In this document: in pieces, positions 11,885 through 24,800 of the stretch
How the letters are laid out: each line of letters begins with the position of its first letter
Numbering within the stretch: the stretch's first letter is position 1
Assembly: GCF_030272615.1 (NCBI RefSeq)
Contig: NC_081407.1
Coordinates: 376,708,877-376,772,876, forward strand
DNA length: 64,000 nucleotides
From: Cryptomeria japonica
Taxonomy: Eukaryota > Streptophyta > Pinopsida > Cupressales > Cupressaceae
Direction: 5' to 3'
The notes under the pieces: model-generated
What the model saw: the letters and a program-made list of their open reading frames with translations, nothing else
Told to the model about the DNA's origin: nothing
Databases searched by the model: none
Position numbers and translations under genes: made by a program

Positions 11885-11885
11885 A

Positions 11886-13140
11886 TGATGAGGAGGCAAT
11901 GGACTTGAAGGAGGTAAACCTTGAACCAGCCAAACTCTAAGGCTCACAGACTCAACCGATAATCCTTGTTTCCAAAGATCCTTACATAAAACTAAGTCAA
12001 AAAAATTTTCAATGACACCAAGAAACACCTTGGACAACCCCAAGGCTCCACTATGTCCACTTATAGGCAACTAATACTTCTCAAGTTTTCACGTGACTAC
12101 ACACACCTTTGCATACAAATAGTGGGATACTACTAGGCTAAACGGTTTGAATGGTCCAATTGACCAATTCAAAACAACAATACTTGGAGGGGTGTCCTCA
12201 CAACACCTTAACACAAATGATATATGATTTCATTGTTTAGTTCCACCGAAACATCCAATTTGACTCACTTGCCCACAAACCTAAACTGGTTACTCTTAGG
12301 CCTCCTTTTGAAGGAATCGGGTGATAACTTTTGACACCCTGAGGATATAAACAAAAAAATTATATTTTCAAATACCCTTTTCAGATTTCTAAACTATATC
12401 TCAGTTTCTAGAACCAGATCAACTTGAAGATATTCCAACTGATGCTGCACTAACAAACCAAATAGGGCTTTCAGACCTATTTGACTGAACGTGTTTCACA
12501 AAATAGTTTGGTTCTCCTAATGGGTGACCATCACTGACCATGAAATGTCATGTGAACCTCCAAAGTACTCTTCTACCACATTCAATCACCTTTCTAGTTC
12601 TCTACCACTCAATTCTCATGGACTATACTCACCAAACCGGTTTGTCACATAAAGATGCCAGACCTAGGGTCATTTCTCCATCCTCTTCACCCTATTGTAT
12701 CCTCTAAATGTATTTGGGTACTGACATATGATACATTTTCCTATCGTCTCATGTAACGATAGAGTGTTTAGTTAAAGATTGCTAGGCCAAAACCCATTAT
12801 TACAGTCAAACCCTAGGGGTTTAAGGGTTTAGGCTACCCGATAGAGATTTTCTTGTAAAGGGGCAGCGATCACTTCAAGAATTCACACAGAAAGAAAAAC
12901 AAACGTAAAAAAAAATAGTTACAAGATCTATTCCATGAGCATTCTTACCAATCTATCTACAGTATGCAATCAACAAAAAATAGACCGTTTTTTTGAGTTT
13001 ACAACAGCTCTTGATGCTTCAATTTCTTTCCAAAATCAACCAACAAAACCAATATACATTCTTTGATGTTTGGGGCCTTTAAATGTGTTTTCCAAATGAC
13101 CAAAACCTCCAATTTTTTTTCAATCTAAACTAACCGTTGG
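11886..13140 (-). repeat. 5' LTR of gypsy A, first part
   Basis: It aligns with 237 to about 1490 of the intact 3' LTR. The copy is cut at 13140 by element C, whose TSD is GTTGG here and ATTGG at 49429-49433. The missing 385 bp lie at 49429-49813. Confidence 0.88.
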
Positions 13141-13243
13141 TGTTAGACACAATGCACCACTAAGAGGGGGGTGAATTAGTGATTCACAAACTTTTCCCTT
13201 TAACTATCCTTATGAAAGTATATCGATTAACAGATCTAGAAGA
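13141..13243 (-). repeat. 3' LTR of element C, segment 1 of 3
   Basis: These 103 bp match 46787-46889 of the intact LTR. The segment is cut at 13243 by Copia-1 (TSD GAAGA here, GTAGA at 20956-20960). Confidence 0.88.
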
Positions 13244-14777
13244 TGTTGGCATTTGGCATTATAACAGACAAGGAGAGATTGTTGGAATTTTAATAACGAT
13301 ATTGAGAAGGTTGTTGATGATTATGGATATAACTGATCAAGGATGTTTTATTGTCTTAATATTATTATTTTGTCATTGATGTCAAGAAATTGATTTTCTA
13401 ATTCAGTATGATGTTGCCATATCTTGAGAAGTATGATTTGATGAGTATAAAGATGTCAGTAAAAGACACAGAAAGAATATTATGAATAAGGGGAGAAATA
13501 AGTTATTCAATGGGCAACTATTACCGAGCTAGACAATGATGAGATCATGATGATTAGATTGTTTTGATATCCTACATATGTTATTGATTGAAAGGTTAAT
13601 ACTAAACTATGTTACCGAGCAAAGAACCTAGTTGGTAAACCCTAAGGAACCTAGTCGGTAAACCCTAAGGTTATCGCTATTGGTTAATGAAGGCAGAATG
13701 TCTACCGAGTGAAGTCTAGTATTTACTGAGTTGCAACCGAGTAATAACAGAATGCATTGAATTAATAAAAGCATTATTTAATGAAGGAAGTTGATCAGTT
13801 GGCTATGATTAAATGATCGGTATGCCGTGAATGCAGTTTGTTAAAGAATCTATGGCAAAGGAAAATTAGTAGGAAGATTTATAGCTTAGATTGAACCGCA
13901 ATACCCTAGCACAAGTTCCAAGAAATGTATGCAAGTTTTGATGCAGGGTAAAATGTTTTCAGATCAAAGTATACATTGAACCTAGTCAAAGTTTGAAGAT
14001 CTGATGGCTATGATTGATCATGGGAAATGTGTTCAAGGAGATTAAGCAGTTGGTGAATTGTTTAGAAATAGGGAACTGTTGATAAACAATGTATACGGGC
14101 AAGTGTATGCACAGGGATGCTACATAGTGATTACTGAGCACAAAAGCTTGAAGACCTATTTTGAATAACAGAGTATAGAGCCCAGTAGATGGTCAAGATT
14201 AGTTCTATTTCTATATTGTATTGAGCAAATAAGAATCTACTTTAGCATTTTAGATGTGAAGTTGCAGATAGATTTTTATTACTGTTATTTTGTGAAGTGA
14301 CAGAAAATCTCTTAACCGAGTGGACTTAACAGTCTTATTTGTAAAACCCTCTAGCAAGGTGACATTCTGATTGAGTGTTTGAAATCCTTTAACAAGGTCA
14401 CTTCTAACAAGGTGAAGATCCTAACAGATCAGAGGGAAATCCCTTAACCGGGTCACATCTAGCAATGTGTTTGTAATCTTTAACATGATTTGCTTTTAAC
14501 CAAGCATACTCTAGAACAATATATTTCTTAGTGGGTCTAAAATCCCATAGTGTTTTTTTCCTATTTGGGTTTCCATGTTAAATCTGGTGTTATGAGTGTT
14601 ATAATGTTTATATGCCTTTGAGTTTGCATGTTTAGCAGTTTTGGTTATATTACTGAAGTATATGTTACTGAGGTTGAATCTGATGTTTTTATGGAAGATT
14701 AAGTTTGTATGATTCACCCCCCCCTCTCATCTTATTAGCTTGGCATCGGTACTTATCTTTAAGTATCAGAACTATCA
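13244..14777 (+). repeat. 5' LTR of Copia-1
   Basis: It aligns end to end with 19423-20955. Its second half holds degenerate short repeats built on AACAAGGT and AACCGAGT (about 14310-14510). The motif ACCGAG recurs through the LTR. Confidence 0.92.
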
Positions 14778-14778
14778 A

Positions 14779-14791
14779 TTGGTATCAGAGC
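14779..14791 (+). other. Primer-binding site of Copia-1
   Basis: TTGGTATCAGAGC lies one base after the LTR and is an initiator-Met tRNA PBS. Confidence 0.9.
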
Positions 14792-14842
14792 TTTGGACTC
14801 CAGAAGGAAAAGTTTAAAGGTACTTGAGGAAAAGATCCAAAG

Positions 14843-15892
14843 ATGTATAAGATGGATGCACTGAAGTTGAACAAGTCAAGTTTCTCTACATGGCAGAAAA
14901 GGATGAAGCTGCACCTATCAAGAGTTGGAGAATATGCGGTATATCATCTAGAGAATGATTTCATCACACCGAGCACCTATCCATTGACAATGGAAGAGAT
15001 AAAAGAAAAGCAAGAACATATCCAAGCAATGACTGAAATAACATCTGCATTGACTGATTCAGATTTTAATGATCTAGAAGGCTGCAATGATGCAAAGGCA
15101 ATGTGGGACAAGCTCATATCAGTGTATGGAGGAGATGAACATGTTCAAAGAGCAAAAGTGGATACTTTAAGAGGACAACTTGAATCTATGAGGATGAATG
15201 AAGGTGAGAACATAACCCAGTATAGTACAAGACTAAAGGAGATTGTCAATCAAATCAAAGGAGCGGGTGGAACTATTGAAGAAAAGGATATAACAAGTAA
15301 GTTGCTAAGAACCCTTCTACCGGCTTATGCAATCCGAGTCTCTGCAATCAATGAATTGAGGTCTATACCTAATATGCCAGTTTCTTTAGATGCTACTATT
15401 GGTAAGCTACATGCATTTGAGTTAAGTAACTTTGATAAAAATGGGTCATCGGTAAATAAAGTTGAATCTGCATTTAGTTCTTTTCATATTGGTGAATCTG
15501 ATGATTACAATGATAGAATGAGTAAGTACACTAAAGGGGATCACAGTGGAGCAAGTGAAAGATTTTGCAAGAACATGGAGGAAGTACACAAACTGTATGA
15601 GGAAATCAGAAAGCAAGAAGAGTTTGAAGCACTATTAGCCAGAAGGTTACCGAGAGGCAAAGGTAAGTATAAAGGAAAACTACCTTTGAAATGTTTCAAT
15701 TGTGATAAGATAGGACATATGGCTTTTAAATGTCCTGACAAAGATTCTACTGAAAAGAGAGATTATCGAGATGATAGACAGAAAGATAATCATTATAGAG
15801 GACATCGAGACTTTAGAAGAAGATATAGAAAATCATGCTTAATAGCCGATGAGGAATCCAATGATGATAAATCAAATGACACTGATACATAG
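14843..15892 (+). pseudogene. Gag of Copia-1
   Basis: This is a 349-residue open frame. The N-terminus (LNKSSFSTWQKRMKLHL) and the segment AKAMWDKLISVYGGDE are typical of the Copia gag/UBN2 family, which forms the capsid. A CCHC zinc knuckle, CFNCDKIGHMAFKC, sits at residues 284-297 with all ligands intact and would bind the element's RNA. The frame ends at a TAG where Gln is plausible, and coding continues in the same frame into protease. The gag itself is uninterrupted, so a capsid protein could still be made. Confidence 0.88.
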
Positions 15893-16330
15893 GAAGTAGT
15901 TTATGTGGCTATCAAAGATGGATTAGATGAAGAAAGGTATGAAGAAAAAGCCCTTATATCTCACATAAATACTAATGATTCTTGGATCATAGATAGTGGA
16001 TGCTCACATCACATGACATGTGATAAACACAAGTTTGTTATGTTAGAAGACTATGATGGAGGCTATGTAAGATTTGGTAATGATGCACCATGTCCAGTAA
16101 GAGGTAAAGGATCCATAACACTTCTTGATAATGCAAGATGCAATGATGTTTATTGGGTTGAAGGTTTGAAATACAATTTGTTGAGTGTAGCACAGCTAAA
16201 CAATACATGATACCGAATAGAATTTTAGAAAGGAATTATCAAAGTTCATGAAAAGCATGGAAAGTTAGTTGCTACTAGGACACAAACAAAAGGTAACACA
16301 TTTCACGTTGACTCAACTTAGAATAAATGT
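15893..16330 (+). pseudogene. Protease and pre-integrase region of Copia-1
   Basis: The active site is DSWIIDSGCSHHMT, the Copia protease DSG with the usual HHMT. It is followed by VRFGNDAPCPVRGKGSI and VEGLKYNLLSVAQL, the protease C-terminal part and the start of the gag_pre-integrase domain. The frame is broken by a TGA at 16208, a TAG near 16226 and a TAG near 16319. Confidence 0.85.
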
Positions 16331-17197
16331 TTGTATGCAAAGATAGATGATACTTGGTTATTGCATAAAAGGTTTTGTCATGTAAATTTTGATAATCTGA
16401 TCAAAATAACCAAGAAGCACCGAGTAAGAGGTCTATTGAGTCTTGAAAAACTAGAGAATGCTATGTGCCGAGGATGCCAGATGGGTAAAATGACAAGATC
16501 AAGCTTTACAAGTAAGTCTTACACTTCTAAGGGAATTTTAGACCTTGTGCACACTGATGTTTGTGGTCCTATGAAAGTTCAAAGTTATTATGGTGATAAA
16601 TATTTCATATTATTTGTGGATGATTACTCAAGGATGATATCAGTAATGTTTTTAAAAGAAAAATCAGAAGCTTTTCAAATGTTTAAATGGTACAAGGCAA
16701 GAGTTGAAAATGAAATAGGAAGACAACTGAAATGTCTTAGATCAGATAGAGGAGGAGAGTTCACATTTGATGAGTTCAACTTATTCTATAATGATCATGG
16801 TATTAAAAGACAAGTCTCTACACTGAGAACTCCACAAAAAAATGGAATAGCTAAGAGAAGAAATAGATCTATTGTGGATTGTGTCAGAACCCTAATGATT
16901 GAAAAGAAAGTGGCACAAACATTTTGGAGAGAAGCAATAAGCACTATAGTTTACACCCTGAACCAAGTACAACTGAAGAAAGGTACTTTGAAGACACCAT
17001 ATGAAATCTAGTATGACAAGAAACCTAATGTAAGTTATTTTAAAATCTTTGGAAGTAGATTCTATGTACACAAGGATGATAGAAATGGCAAGTTTGATCA
17101 GAAAAGTGAAGAAGGAACATTTCTTGGTTATTCTTCTAGAAGTAAAGTATTTACATGTCTGATCAAATCATCTAACAAAATAGTAGAAAGTGCAAAT
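16331..17197 (+). pseudogene. Integrase of Copia-1
   Basis: The HHCC finger is present (LLHKRFCHVNFDNL ... CRGCQMGK). The DDE core has the first Asp (LVHTDVCGPM) and the second (LRSDRGGEF). The catalytic Glu expected after the TPQxNG block is Lys (NGIAKRRNRS), so strand transfer should be lost. A TAG at 17009 stands where Trp is usual (YEIW). The C-terminal part with GYSSRSKVF continues in frame. Confidence 0.88.
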
Positions 17198-18130
17198 GTG
17201 AAAATTGATGAATTTGTAGAAAGAAATGATGAAGGAAACTCCAAAGAACCAGAAGATTATGATAAATTTGTCTATGTTCAACCGACAAGTCCTACTGAGA
17301 AACTTGTAGAAGGAAATGAAGAAAATATCCAGTTACCGAGTAATGAAGAACAACATACAGAGCCTGCCAAGCCCGTATTAGCCAAGTATGTTAGAAGACA
17401 TCATGCACCAAGTCAGATTATAGGAGATAAGGATGATCCAGTGATGACAAGGAACAAACTGAGATAGAAAACATGTTTGATATCTGAATTTGAACTGAGA
17501 ATAGTGAAAGAGGCATTTAATAGTGAAGATTGGATAAATGCTATGAAAGAAGAGATTGATCAAATCAAGAAGAATGACACATGGACACTGGTCCCAAGAC
17601 CGAAGGACAAAAATGTAATCGGTACAAAGTGGATTTTCAGAAACAAGCTGAATGAAAAAGGAGAGGTCATTCGAAATAAAGCAAGACTAGTTTGCAAAGG
17701 TTATGCCCAAGAAGAAGGAATTGATTATGGTGAGATTTTTGCACCTGTAGCAAGACTTGAAGGAGTAAGAACATTGTTGGCATATGCTGCTTACAAGAAT
17801 TTCAAGGTATATCAGATGGATGTCAAATCTGCATTTCTGAATGGAATATTAGAAGAAGAAGTTTTTATTGAACAACCTGAAGGATTTGCTAAAGACAATA
17901 ATAAAGATCAAATATGTAAATTGAACAAATCTTTATATGGTCTGAAACAAGAACCTAGAGCATGGTATGAAAGATTGCACTCTTATTTAATTAAGATTGG
18001 TTTTATAAGAACAAGTGAAAACAACAATATTTACATGAAGAATGATGAAAATAGAATACTGATCTGAGCCATATTTGATGATATTATATTTTGTGGAAAT
18101 GACTCTTTATGCAAGAACTTTGGAAATGAA
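17198..18130 (+). pseudogene. Integrase tail and reverse transcriptase of Copia-1
   Basis: A linker (17198-17467) leads to RT_Ty1 sequence (17477-18067): [30 protein letters not shown], then [18 protein letters not shown], which holds the motif A aspartate, and [16 protein letters not shown]. Past a TGA at 18065 the motif C reads AIFDDIIF: both aspartates are kept but one residue before them seems deleted. A TAG lies at 17465. Confidence 0.87.
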
Positions 18131-19024
18131 ATGAGCAAAGAATTTGAGATGTCATTAATCGGTGAGATAAAGTATTTTATAGGTTTACAGATACTGCAAA
18201 TGAAAGATGAGATTTTCATTACTCAATCCAAGTACATAAAGGAAATCTTGAAGAAATTTGGAATGGAGGATTCAAAACCAGTAAGTACTCCTATGACTAC
18301 CAACTATAAACTATCAAAGAATGATGAATCTACATCTATTGATAAGACACTTTACCGATCCATGATTGGAAAGTTACAATATGTTGTTCACAACAGGCCA
18401 AATATAGCACATGCAGTAGGTATAGTTGCAAGATTCTCTGCATATCCTAAGGAAACACACATGACAACAATCAAGAGAATTTTTAGATACTTGAAAGACA
18501 CTGAGGATTATGGCTTAGAATATCATAAAAGAAATAATTTTGATTTAAAAGTTTATACTAATACTGATTGGGCAGGCAACATTGATGATAGAAAAAGCAC
18601 AAGTAGAGGAGCTTTCTTTTTAGGAGAAAGACTAGTGAGTTGGCTTAGCAAGAAACAAGGATGTATTTCAGAGTCAACAACATAAGCTAAATACATTGCT
18701 ACAACATTAAATTGTACCAACATAGCATGGATCAAATAACTATTGGAAGGTATAAATGAGAAAGTTACCGAGCCAGTAACTATGTTCTATGACAATACTA
18801 GTGCCATTAACATTTCAAAGAATCCTGTTATGCACTCTAAGACAAAGCACATCTCTATCAAATATCATTATCTTAGAGAAGAAGCTCAAGAGAAGAAAGC
18901 AGTGTTGGAGTATGTTAACACAAAGGAACAAATAGTAGATATCTTCACCAAGCCACTACCAAGGGACACTTTTGAGTATCTCAAAAGTAAGTTAGGGGTC
19001 CTACCCCTATCTTCTACTCACTAA
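18131..19024 (+). pseudogene. RNase H end of Copia-1 pol
   Basis: The frame carries FEMSLIGEIKYFIGLQI, then NTDWAGNIDDRKSTS and LGERLVSWLSKKQ, typical of Ty1/Copia RNase H, and ends KHISIKYHYLREEAQEKK and EQIVDIFTKPLPR. Stops at 18683 (TAA at a Glu position) and 18737 (TAA at a Gln position) break it. It ends naturally at a TAA at 19022. Confidence 0.87.
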
Positions 19025-19264
19025 CCGAGTTCGGTGAAAGCATCAATTCCACGACTCTACAGAATATCTTTTTAGGAGTTGATGCTAATTTATACACTTT
19101 AGGATATTTTCTAAAGGTGTACAGGAAACAATATAGAAAATAATACAGGGAACAGGAATTGAAGACATAAATGCTCTGATCAAGACTAAGTTGACACATA
19201 ACACCAAAAAATCACTTCATACAGGAAGAAATTATGCTTTAGTTCTTTACTTTTTGGCATTGTT

Positions 19265-19422
19265 GTCAAAGGGGGAGAAGACTAAAGAAGAAGAGAAGAC
19301 TAATGTATGGGGGAGAATTCTGATGACAAAAGGAGAGCATTTCAGTATTTTAGAATCTCATAGCAATTCGAATCAATTAGGTCAAATCAATCAGTTTTTC
19401 CATCAATGCCAAAGGGGGAGAT
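19265..19422 (+). other. PPT region of Copia-1 with repeated PPT copies
   Basis: The priming PPT is AAAGGGGGAGAT at 19411-19422, right before the 3' LTR. Similar tracts lie at about 19267 (TCAAAGGGGGAGAAG) and about 19308 (TATGGGGGAGAATT). Confidence 0.8.
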
Positions 19423-20955
19423 TGTTGGCATTTGGTATTATAAGAGACAAGGAGAGATTGTTGGCATTTCAATAAGGATATTCAGAAGGTTGTTGATGAT
19501 TATGGATATAACTGATCAAGGATGTTTTACTGTCTTAATATTATTATTTTGTCATTGATGTCAAGAAATTGATTTTCTAATTCAGTATGATGTTGCCATA
19601 TCTTGAGAAGTATGATTTGATGAGTATAAAGATGTCAGTAAAAGACACAGAAAGAATATGATGAATAAGGGGAGAAATAAGTTATTCAATGGGCAACTAT
19701 TGTCGAGCTAGACAATGATGAGATCATGATGATTAGATTGTTTTAATATCCTACATATGTTATTGATTGAAAGGTTAATACTATACTATGTTATCGAGCA
19801 AAGAACCTAGTTGGTAAACCCTAAGGAGCCTAGTCGGTAAACCCTAGGCTATCGCTATCAGTTAATGAAGGCAGAATGTCTACCGAGTGAAGTCTAGTAT
19901 TTACCGAGTTGTAAGTGAGTAATAATAGAATGCATTGAATGAATAAAAGCATTATTTAATGAAGGAAGCTAATGAGCTAGCTATGATTAAATTATTGGTA
20001 TGCCATGAATGAAGTTTGTTAAAGAATCTATGGCAAAGGAAAATTGGCAGGAAGATCTACAACTTAGATTGAACCACAATATCCTAGCACAAGTTCCAAG
20101 AAATGTATGCAAGTTCTGAGGCAGGGTAAAAAAATTTCAGATCAAAGCATACATTGAACCTAGTCAAAGTTTGAAGTTCTGATGGCTATGATTGATCATG
20201 GGAAATATGATCAAGGAGATTAAGCGGTTGGCGAATTGTTTATAAATAGGGAACTGTTGATAAAAAATGTATGTGGGCAAGTGTAAGCACAGGGATGCTA
20301 CATAGTGATTACCAAGAATAGAAGCTTGAAGACCTATTTTGAATAACAGAGTATAGAGCCCAACAGATGGACAAGATTAGTTCTATGTCTATATTGTATT
20401 GAGCAAATAAGAATCTGCTTTAGCATTTTAGATCTGAAGTTGTAGATAGATTTTTATTACTATTATTTTGTGAAGTGATAGAAAATCTCTTAACCGAGTG
20501 GACTTAATAGTCTTATTTTTAAAACCCTCTAGCAAGGTGACATTCTGATTGAGTGTTTGAAATCCTTTAACAAGGTCACTTCTAACAAGGTGAAGATCCT
20601 AACAAATCTAAGGGAAATCCCTTAACCGAGTCACATCTAGCAATGTGTTTGTAATCTTTAATAGGATTTTCTTTTAACCGAGCATACTCTAGAAGAGTAT
20701 ATTTCTTAGTGGGTCCAAAATCCCACAGTGGTTTTTCCCTATTTGGGTTTCCACGTTAAATCTGGTGTTATAAGTGTTATGATGTTTATATGCCTTTGAG
20801 TTTGCATGTTTAGCAGTTTTGGTTATATTACTGAAGTATATGTTACCGAGGTTGAATCTAATGTTTTTATGGAAGGTTAAGTTTGTATGATTCACCCCCC
20901 CCTCTCATCTTATTAGCTTGGCATCTGTACTTATTTTTAAGTATCAGAACTATCA
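19423..20955 (+). repeat. 3' LTR of Copia-1
   Basis: This 1533-bp copy runs TGTTGG to TATCA, one base shorter than the 5' LTR, and differs from it by scattered, mostly transition-type changes. Confidence 0.92.
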
Positions 20956-21876
20956 GTAGAATGCAAACTTACCGGTTAGTTAGGAGACTAAACACTTTTG
21001 AATTCACACAAAGGGACGTCACATAACACTAGTATGTACAAGGAAAACCCAAGATGGGAGAAAGCTCAGTGAGCAATGTTGCTGGAGTCTATTGCTCCAA
21101 TCCAGCCTCAGAATGAAATCTTTGTTACAATGTTTAGGGAGCCAACCCAAGGAGCTACAACCCTTGACTTGTGTATGGGCTACAACCCAAAGGATCTACA
21201 ACCCCTGATTTAGGGCACCAATCCAAAGAGCACCAACCCCTAACTAATCTATGGGCTACAACCCAAAGGAGCTACAACCCCTGCTAGTTTATGGGAACCA
21301 ACCCAAAGGAGCTACAACCCCTGCACCGAGCTACAACTTAGTGATCTCAATGATAAATTTCACATACAAAATTAAACATACTATTACAAGTGAATCTTGT
21401 AACCATTTCCTATACCTTACTCTGACAATGAGACACCTTCTCTTCTGCACTGACTCACTCTTCTTCTTCTCTTATCTGATGTTGTATTGTGAGTAAACTC
21501 TACCGGTTCACCTTTACTCTCCTCCGACTCTGTTGGATCTCCTCCTCACTACTTTTCTCTTTAGCCCTCTCAATTGTCTTCCTATCGGTACAAGTTCCTA
21601 TTGGTTATCTCATCAAATGCCCTCTAGCCGCTATACCAGTTGCTCAAACCATACTAGTTAACCCTCTGTTAAACCCTATCACTGGTTTAACCTTCACTCC
21701 CTTAGCTATTTTCTCTCTAACTCATATAGCTCTCTAATGCAACACTCAAACACTTCACAAGAGCCCTATCTTCTTCTCTTCAGCGGCACTCTTCAATGAT
21801 TTTGGCTATCTTATTTATAACTTGGTTTTCCCACCAAAAGACAATTCAAAAACATGGGAGGTTAGGGTTTCCTCAT
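20956..21876 (-). repeat. 3' LTR of element C, segment 2 of 3
   Basis: It resumes the LTR after Copia-1 and matches about 46890-47796 of the intact copy. It contains a minisatellite-like run of ACCCAAAGGAGCTACAACC units (21140-21330), also present in the other LTR at 47070-47270. It is cut at 21876 by gypsy B. Confidence 0.87.
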
Positions 21877-24800
21877 TGTAATGCCCACCAAAATACCCTA
21901 AAGAACTTAACACAATAATATACAGATGGAGATAAATTTTTTTTTGTTATCATCTAATAACAGCTACTGCAACATATAACATCTCCATCTATTTACAGTC
22001 ACTAACCAATTAACCAATATGAACATACATCATTGCTCATTTCATCAATTAATGCAAGCGGAAATAAAACAACATCAATAATCTTTCTCTAGGGTAATTT
22101 AACATCATTACTTAATTCATTTCCACAAGCATACTACCCACATGATAGGTATATTTCACCTTCATTAATGCATCATACTCTAATTCTTTTACCATGAGAT
22201 ATGAAACCTATAACATTACTTTTTCCTTATGATATGCATAATTTCCTTTCTAACGATGCATCTATGTGAATCATTCCCATTTATTAAATAAAATTAACAT
22301 ATTCTAACATATTCACTTATTAATCTATGAATATTCCTTTTTCAAGGTTATTTAACATTCTATTTATCCTCTAAACATTCCATGAAATAATACAACTAAT
22401 CCATAAAGCAATTCCTTTCTATTCCAACTATAATCCACCTTATTTCCATGATTCATTAAATTGCATCTCTACAATAGTACAAATATAATATCTATAAATT
22501 CCAACTACAATTTATCGCACAAATATGAGTACATTAATTACATCATGAGCATAGCTCTTTCTACTTACATGAATCCATCTACTATATACAAGAATGTTGT
22601 ATTACATGCATTTATCTTATGCATTACATAAATCTTCTACAAGGTACATCGATAGTACATCATGAAGAAGAATCCATATCCACACAAGAAGAAATCCAAG
22701 AGAACATCCCAATGGCTAAAAAGCACAAACCTCCTGACCATGTGGAACCAAACGAACCACCCCCCGTGCTAGGAGATGACACAAGGTCCCAACACATACT
22801 CTAAACCTAAGATAACACCTATAACCAAGGAGACTAACCACACAAGGACTCTCAAGAAAGGACTCACACATACAATAAGAATGACTCCCAGAGGCGTAAA
22901 GCTCATCAAAACATAAATGAATCCAATAAGCATAATCACAAATCATAAAGGGGAAAAACATGTAGGAGTGGAGTGTCATCACATGCCATCCTCATAACAT
23001 AATAACATAATAACACAAGGCACTAGCCTGATGGACATGTGGAGCCATCTCAACCTATGAGAGACTAAGGGAGATTAACTTACCATCTTCATCACCTTCT
23101 CATGCTTATCCTAAAACATCCTCCCTAGGACTAAGTCATGAGGCACAAATCAATTTATCATCTTATTAATTAATCGAACTACCCAACTCATCAATTATTA
23201 GGTTATCACTTATTTACAAATCACGAAAAACTCCAACATGCACTAGTGGTCTAGACTTCATACATCCTTACAAGGAACCTCATGCAAGCCTATCTCTCAT
23301 GACCCTGGCCATCAAAAGGAAGCCCACTCCTCGTAACATGGCCCAACAATAAAACACAAGAGGCTCTACCACATAAATACATGAAATAATACTCATAGCA
23401 GCTAAAAAATCCACACATACTCTCACAATGTAAGCAAGGCTACAACAACATCAATATAGCAAAATGAGCCTCTTGGCTAACAATAAATAAAGGCATATCA
23501 AGCCATAAAATGCTACCATCAAATAAAGAATAACATCACAACAAGGCCTACTCACTTGCTAGTCCAAAACAACATAAAAATTATCTCAATCATCCATGGC
23601 CTATCCACATGGAAGAGAGTCTAAAATACCCACAATGGTATAGAGAAATAAATATACATAAAACCATTAAAATACACACAAACTGTTAAAATCCGAATTT
23701 GGAAAATACTGACAGACCTCAAATAAAGCCTCTGGTACCAAAATCAATTCGGGAAAATACTTCAAACATGACCCAAATGGGGAAAACACAAAACACAAGC
23801 AGGTTAGCGCTTTTGCCTTGTAGGACAATGCTTATACCACACAGAACAACGTAGATGCAACACAGAACAATGCCTTTGCATTCCAGAATCGCGCATATGC
23901 ATTCTGAAATAGTGCTTATGTTTCTAGATTCATGCTTATGCATCCTAAGACATCGCTTATGCTACACAGAGCAGTGCAAATGCATCATAGAACAACGCAA
24001 ATGTAATATAGAACAATGCTTTTGTAGAAACAACGCTTTTGCACAAAACTTACAGAAAATTCAGATAAATTTTGGGTGAAATAACAAATCACAGACTTAA
24101 TGAAAATGCTCCCAAAACATATGGAAAGAGACACCCAGAAACAAAGAATACTTGGGTATACACACATTAAGATATCTCAAATTGTAGACCAAGATTTAAC
24201 AAAATATCTTCATGACACAAAAACAGACAGAACTTCTACAAAACTCAGAGAGAATCAAATGAAGATAGTCCTGACATTCACAACTAAAGGACTCACCAAG
24301 GAAGACCAATCTCATCTCATATAGGAGAGTATTAATCAACCAAAGATTTGCACAACAAATTCACAGAGCCGTGAAATGTAGACATGGGAAAACCCAAAAA
24401 AAAAACATATTTTCTAGCAACTATACAAAACCCAAATAATATAAAGTTTCTGCCCAAATATTTCCTTTTAGCAATAATGAACTATAGAATAAGATATTAT
24501 TTCAGCCCAAACCCAAAACAATGCAGATACAAGCATACATGGAGAAGCCATTGAAAACAAATGCAAAGGAAAAGAACTCCAACCTGCAACCTAACGTAAT
24601 GGATTGAAGCTGAAGAAGAGCTCCCACAAGCCAACCAAATCCAATCCAAGCTTCTAGCCAAATCCAAGAGAGAAGAAATTCAAAGTCAAGAAGAAAACTT
24701 GCTGGAGAAAATTTCCAGAGAAGAGCCAAAAAGCCCCAAAAACCTCACAGGAAAGAAAATAAAAAGCAACAATAATCCAAAAACCCTAGCCTCAATCTTG

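Larger units (their letters stand above)
13244..20955 (+). mobile_element. Copia-1: Ty1/Copia retrotransposon, Sirevirus-like
   Basis: The element has complete structure: LTRs of 1534 and 1533 bp (TGTTGG...TATCA), PBS, a gag-pol frame in Copia order (gag, protease, integrase, RT, RNase H), PPT and a TSD with one mismatch. The internal region is 4645 bp. All coding pieces lie in a single frame from 14843 to 19024 with only in-frame stops, so no frameshift is needed. Several PPT-like copies before the 3' LTR resemble the Sirevirus lineage. Confidence 0.92.
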
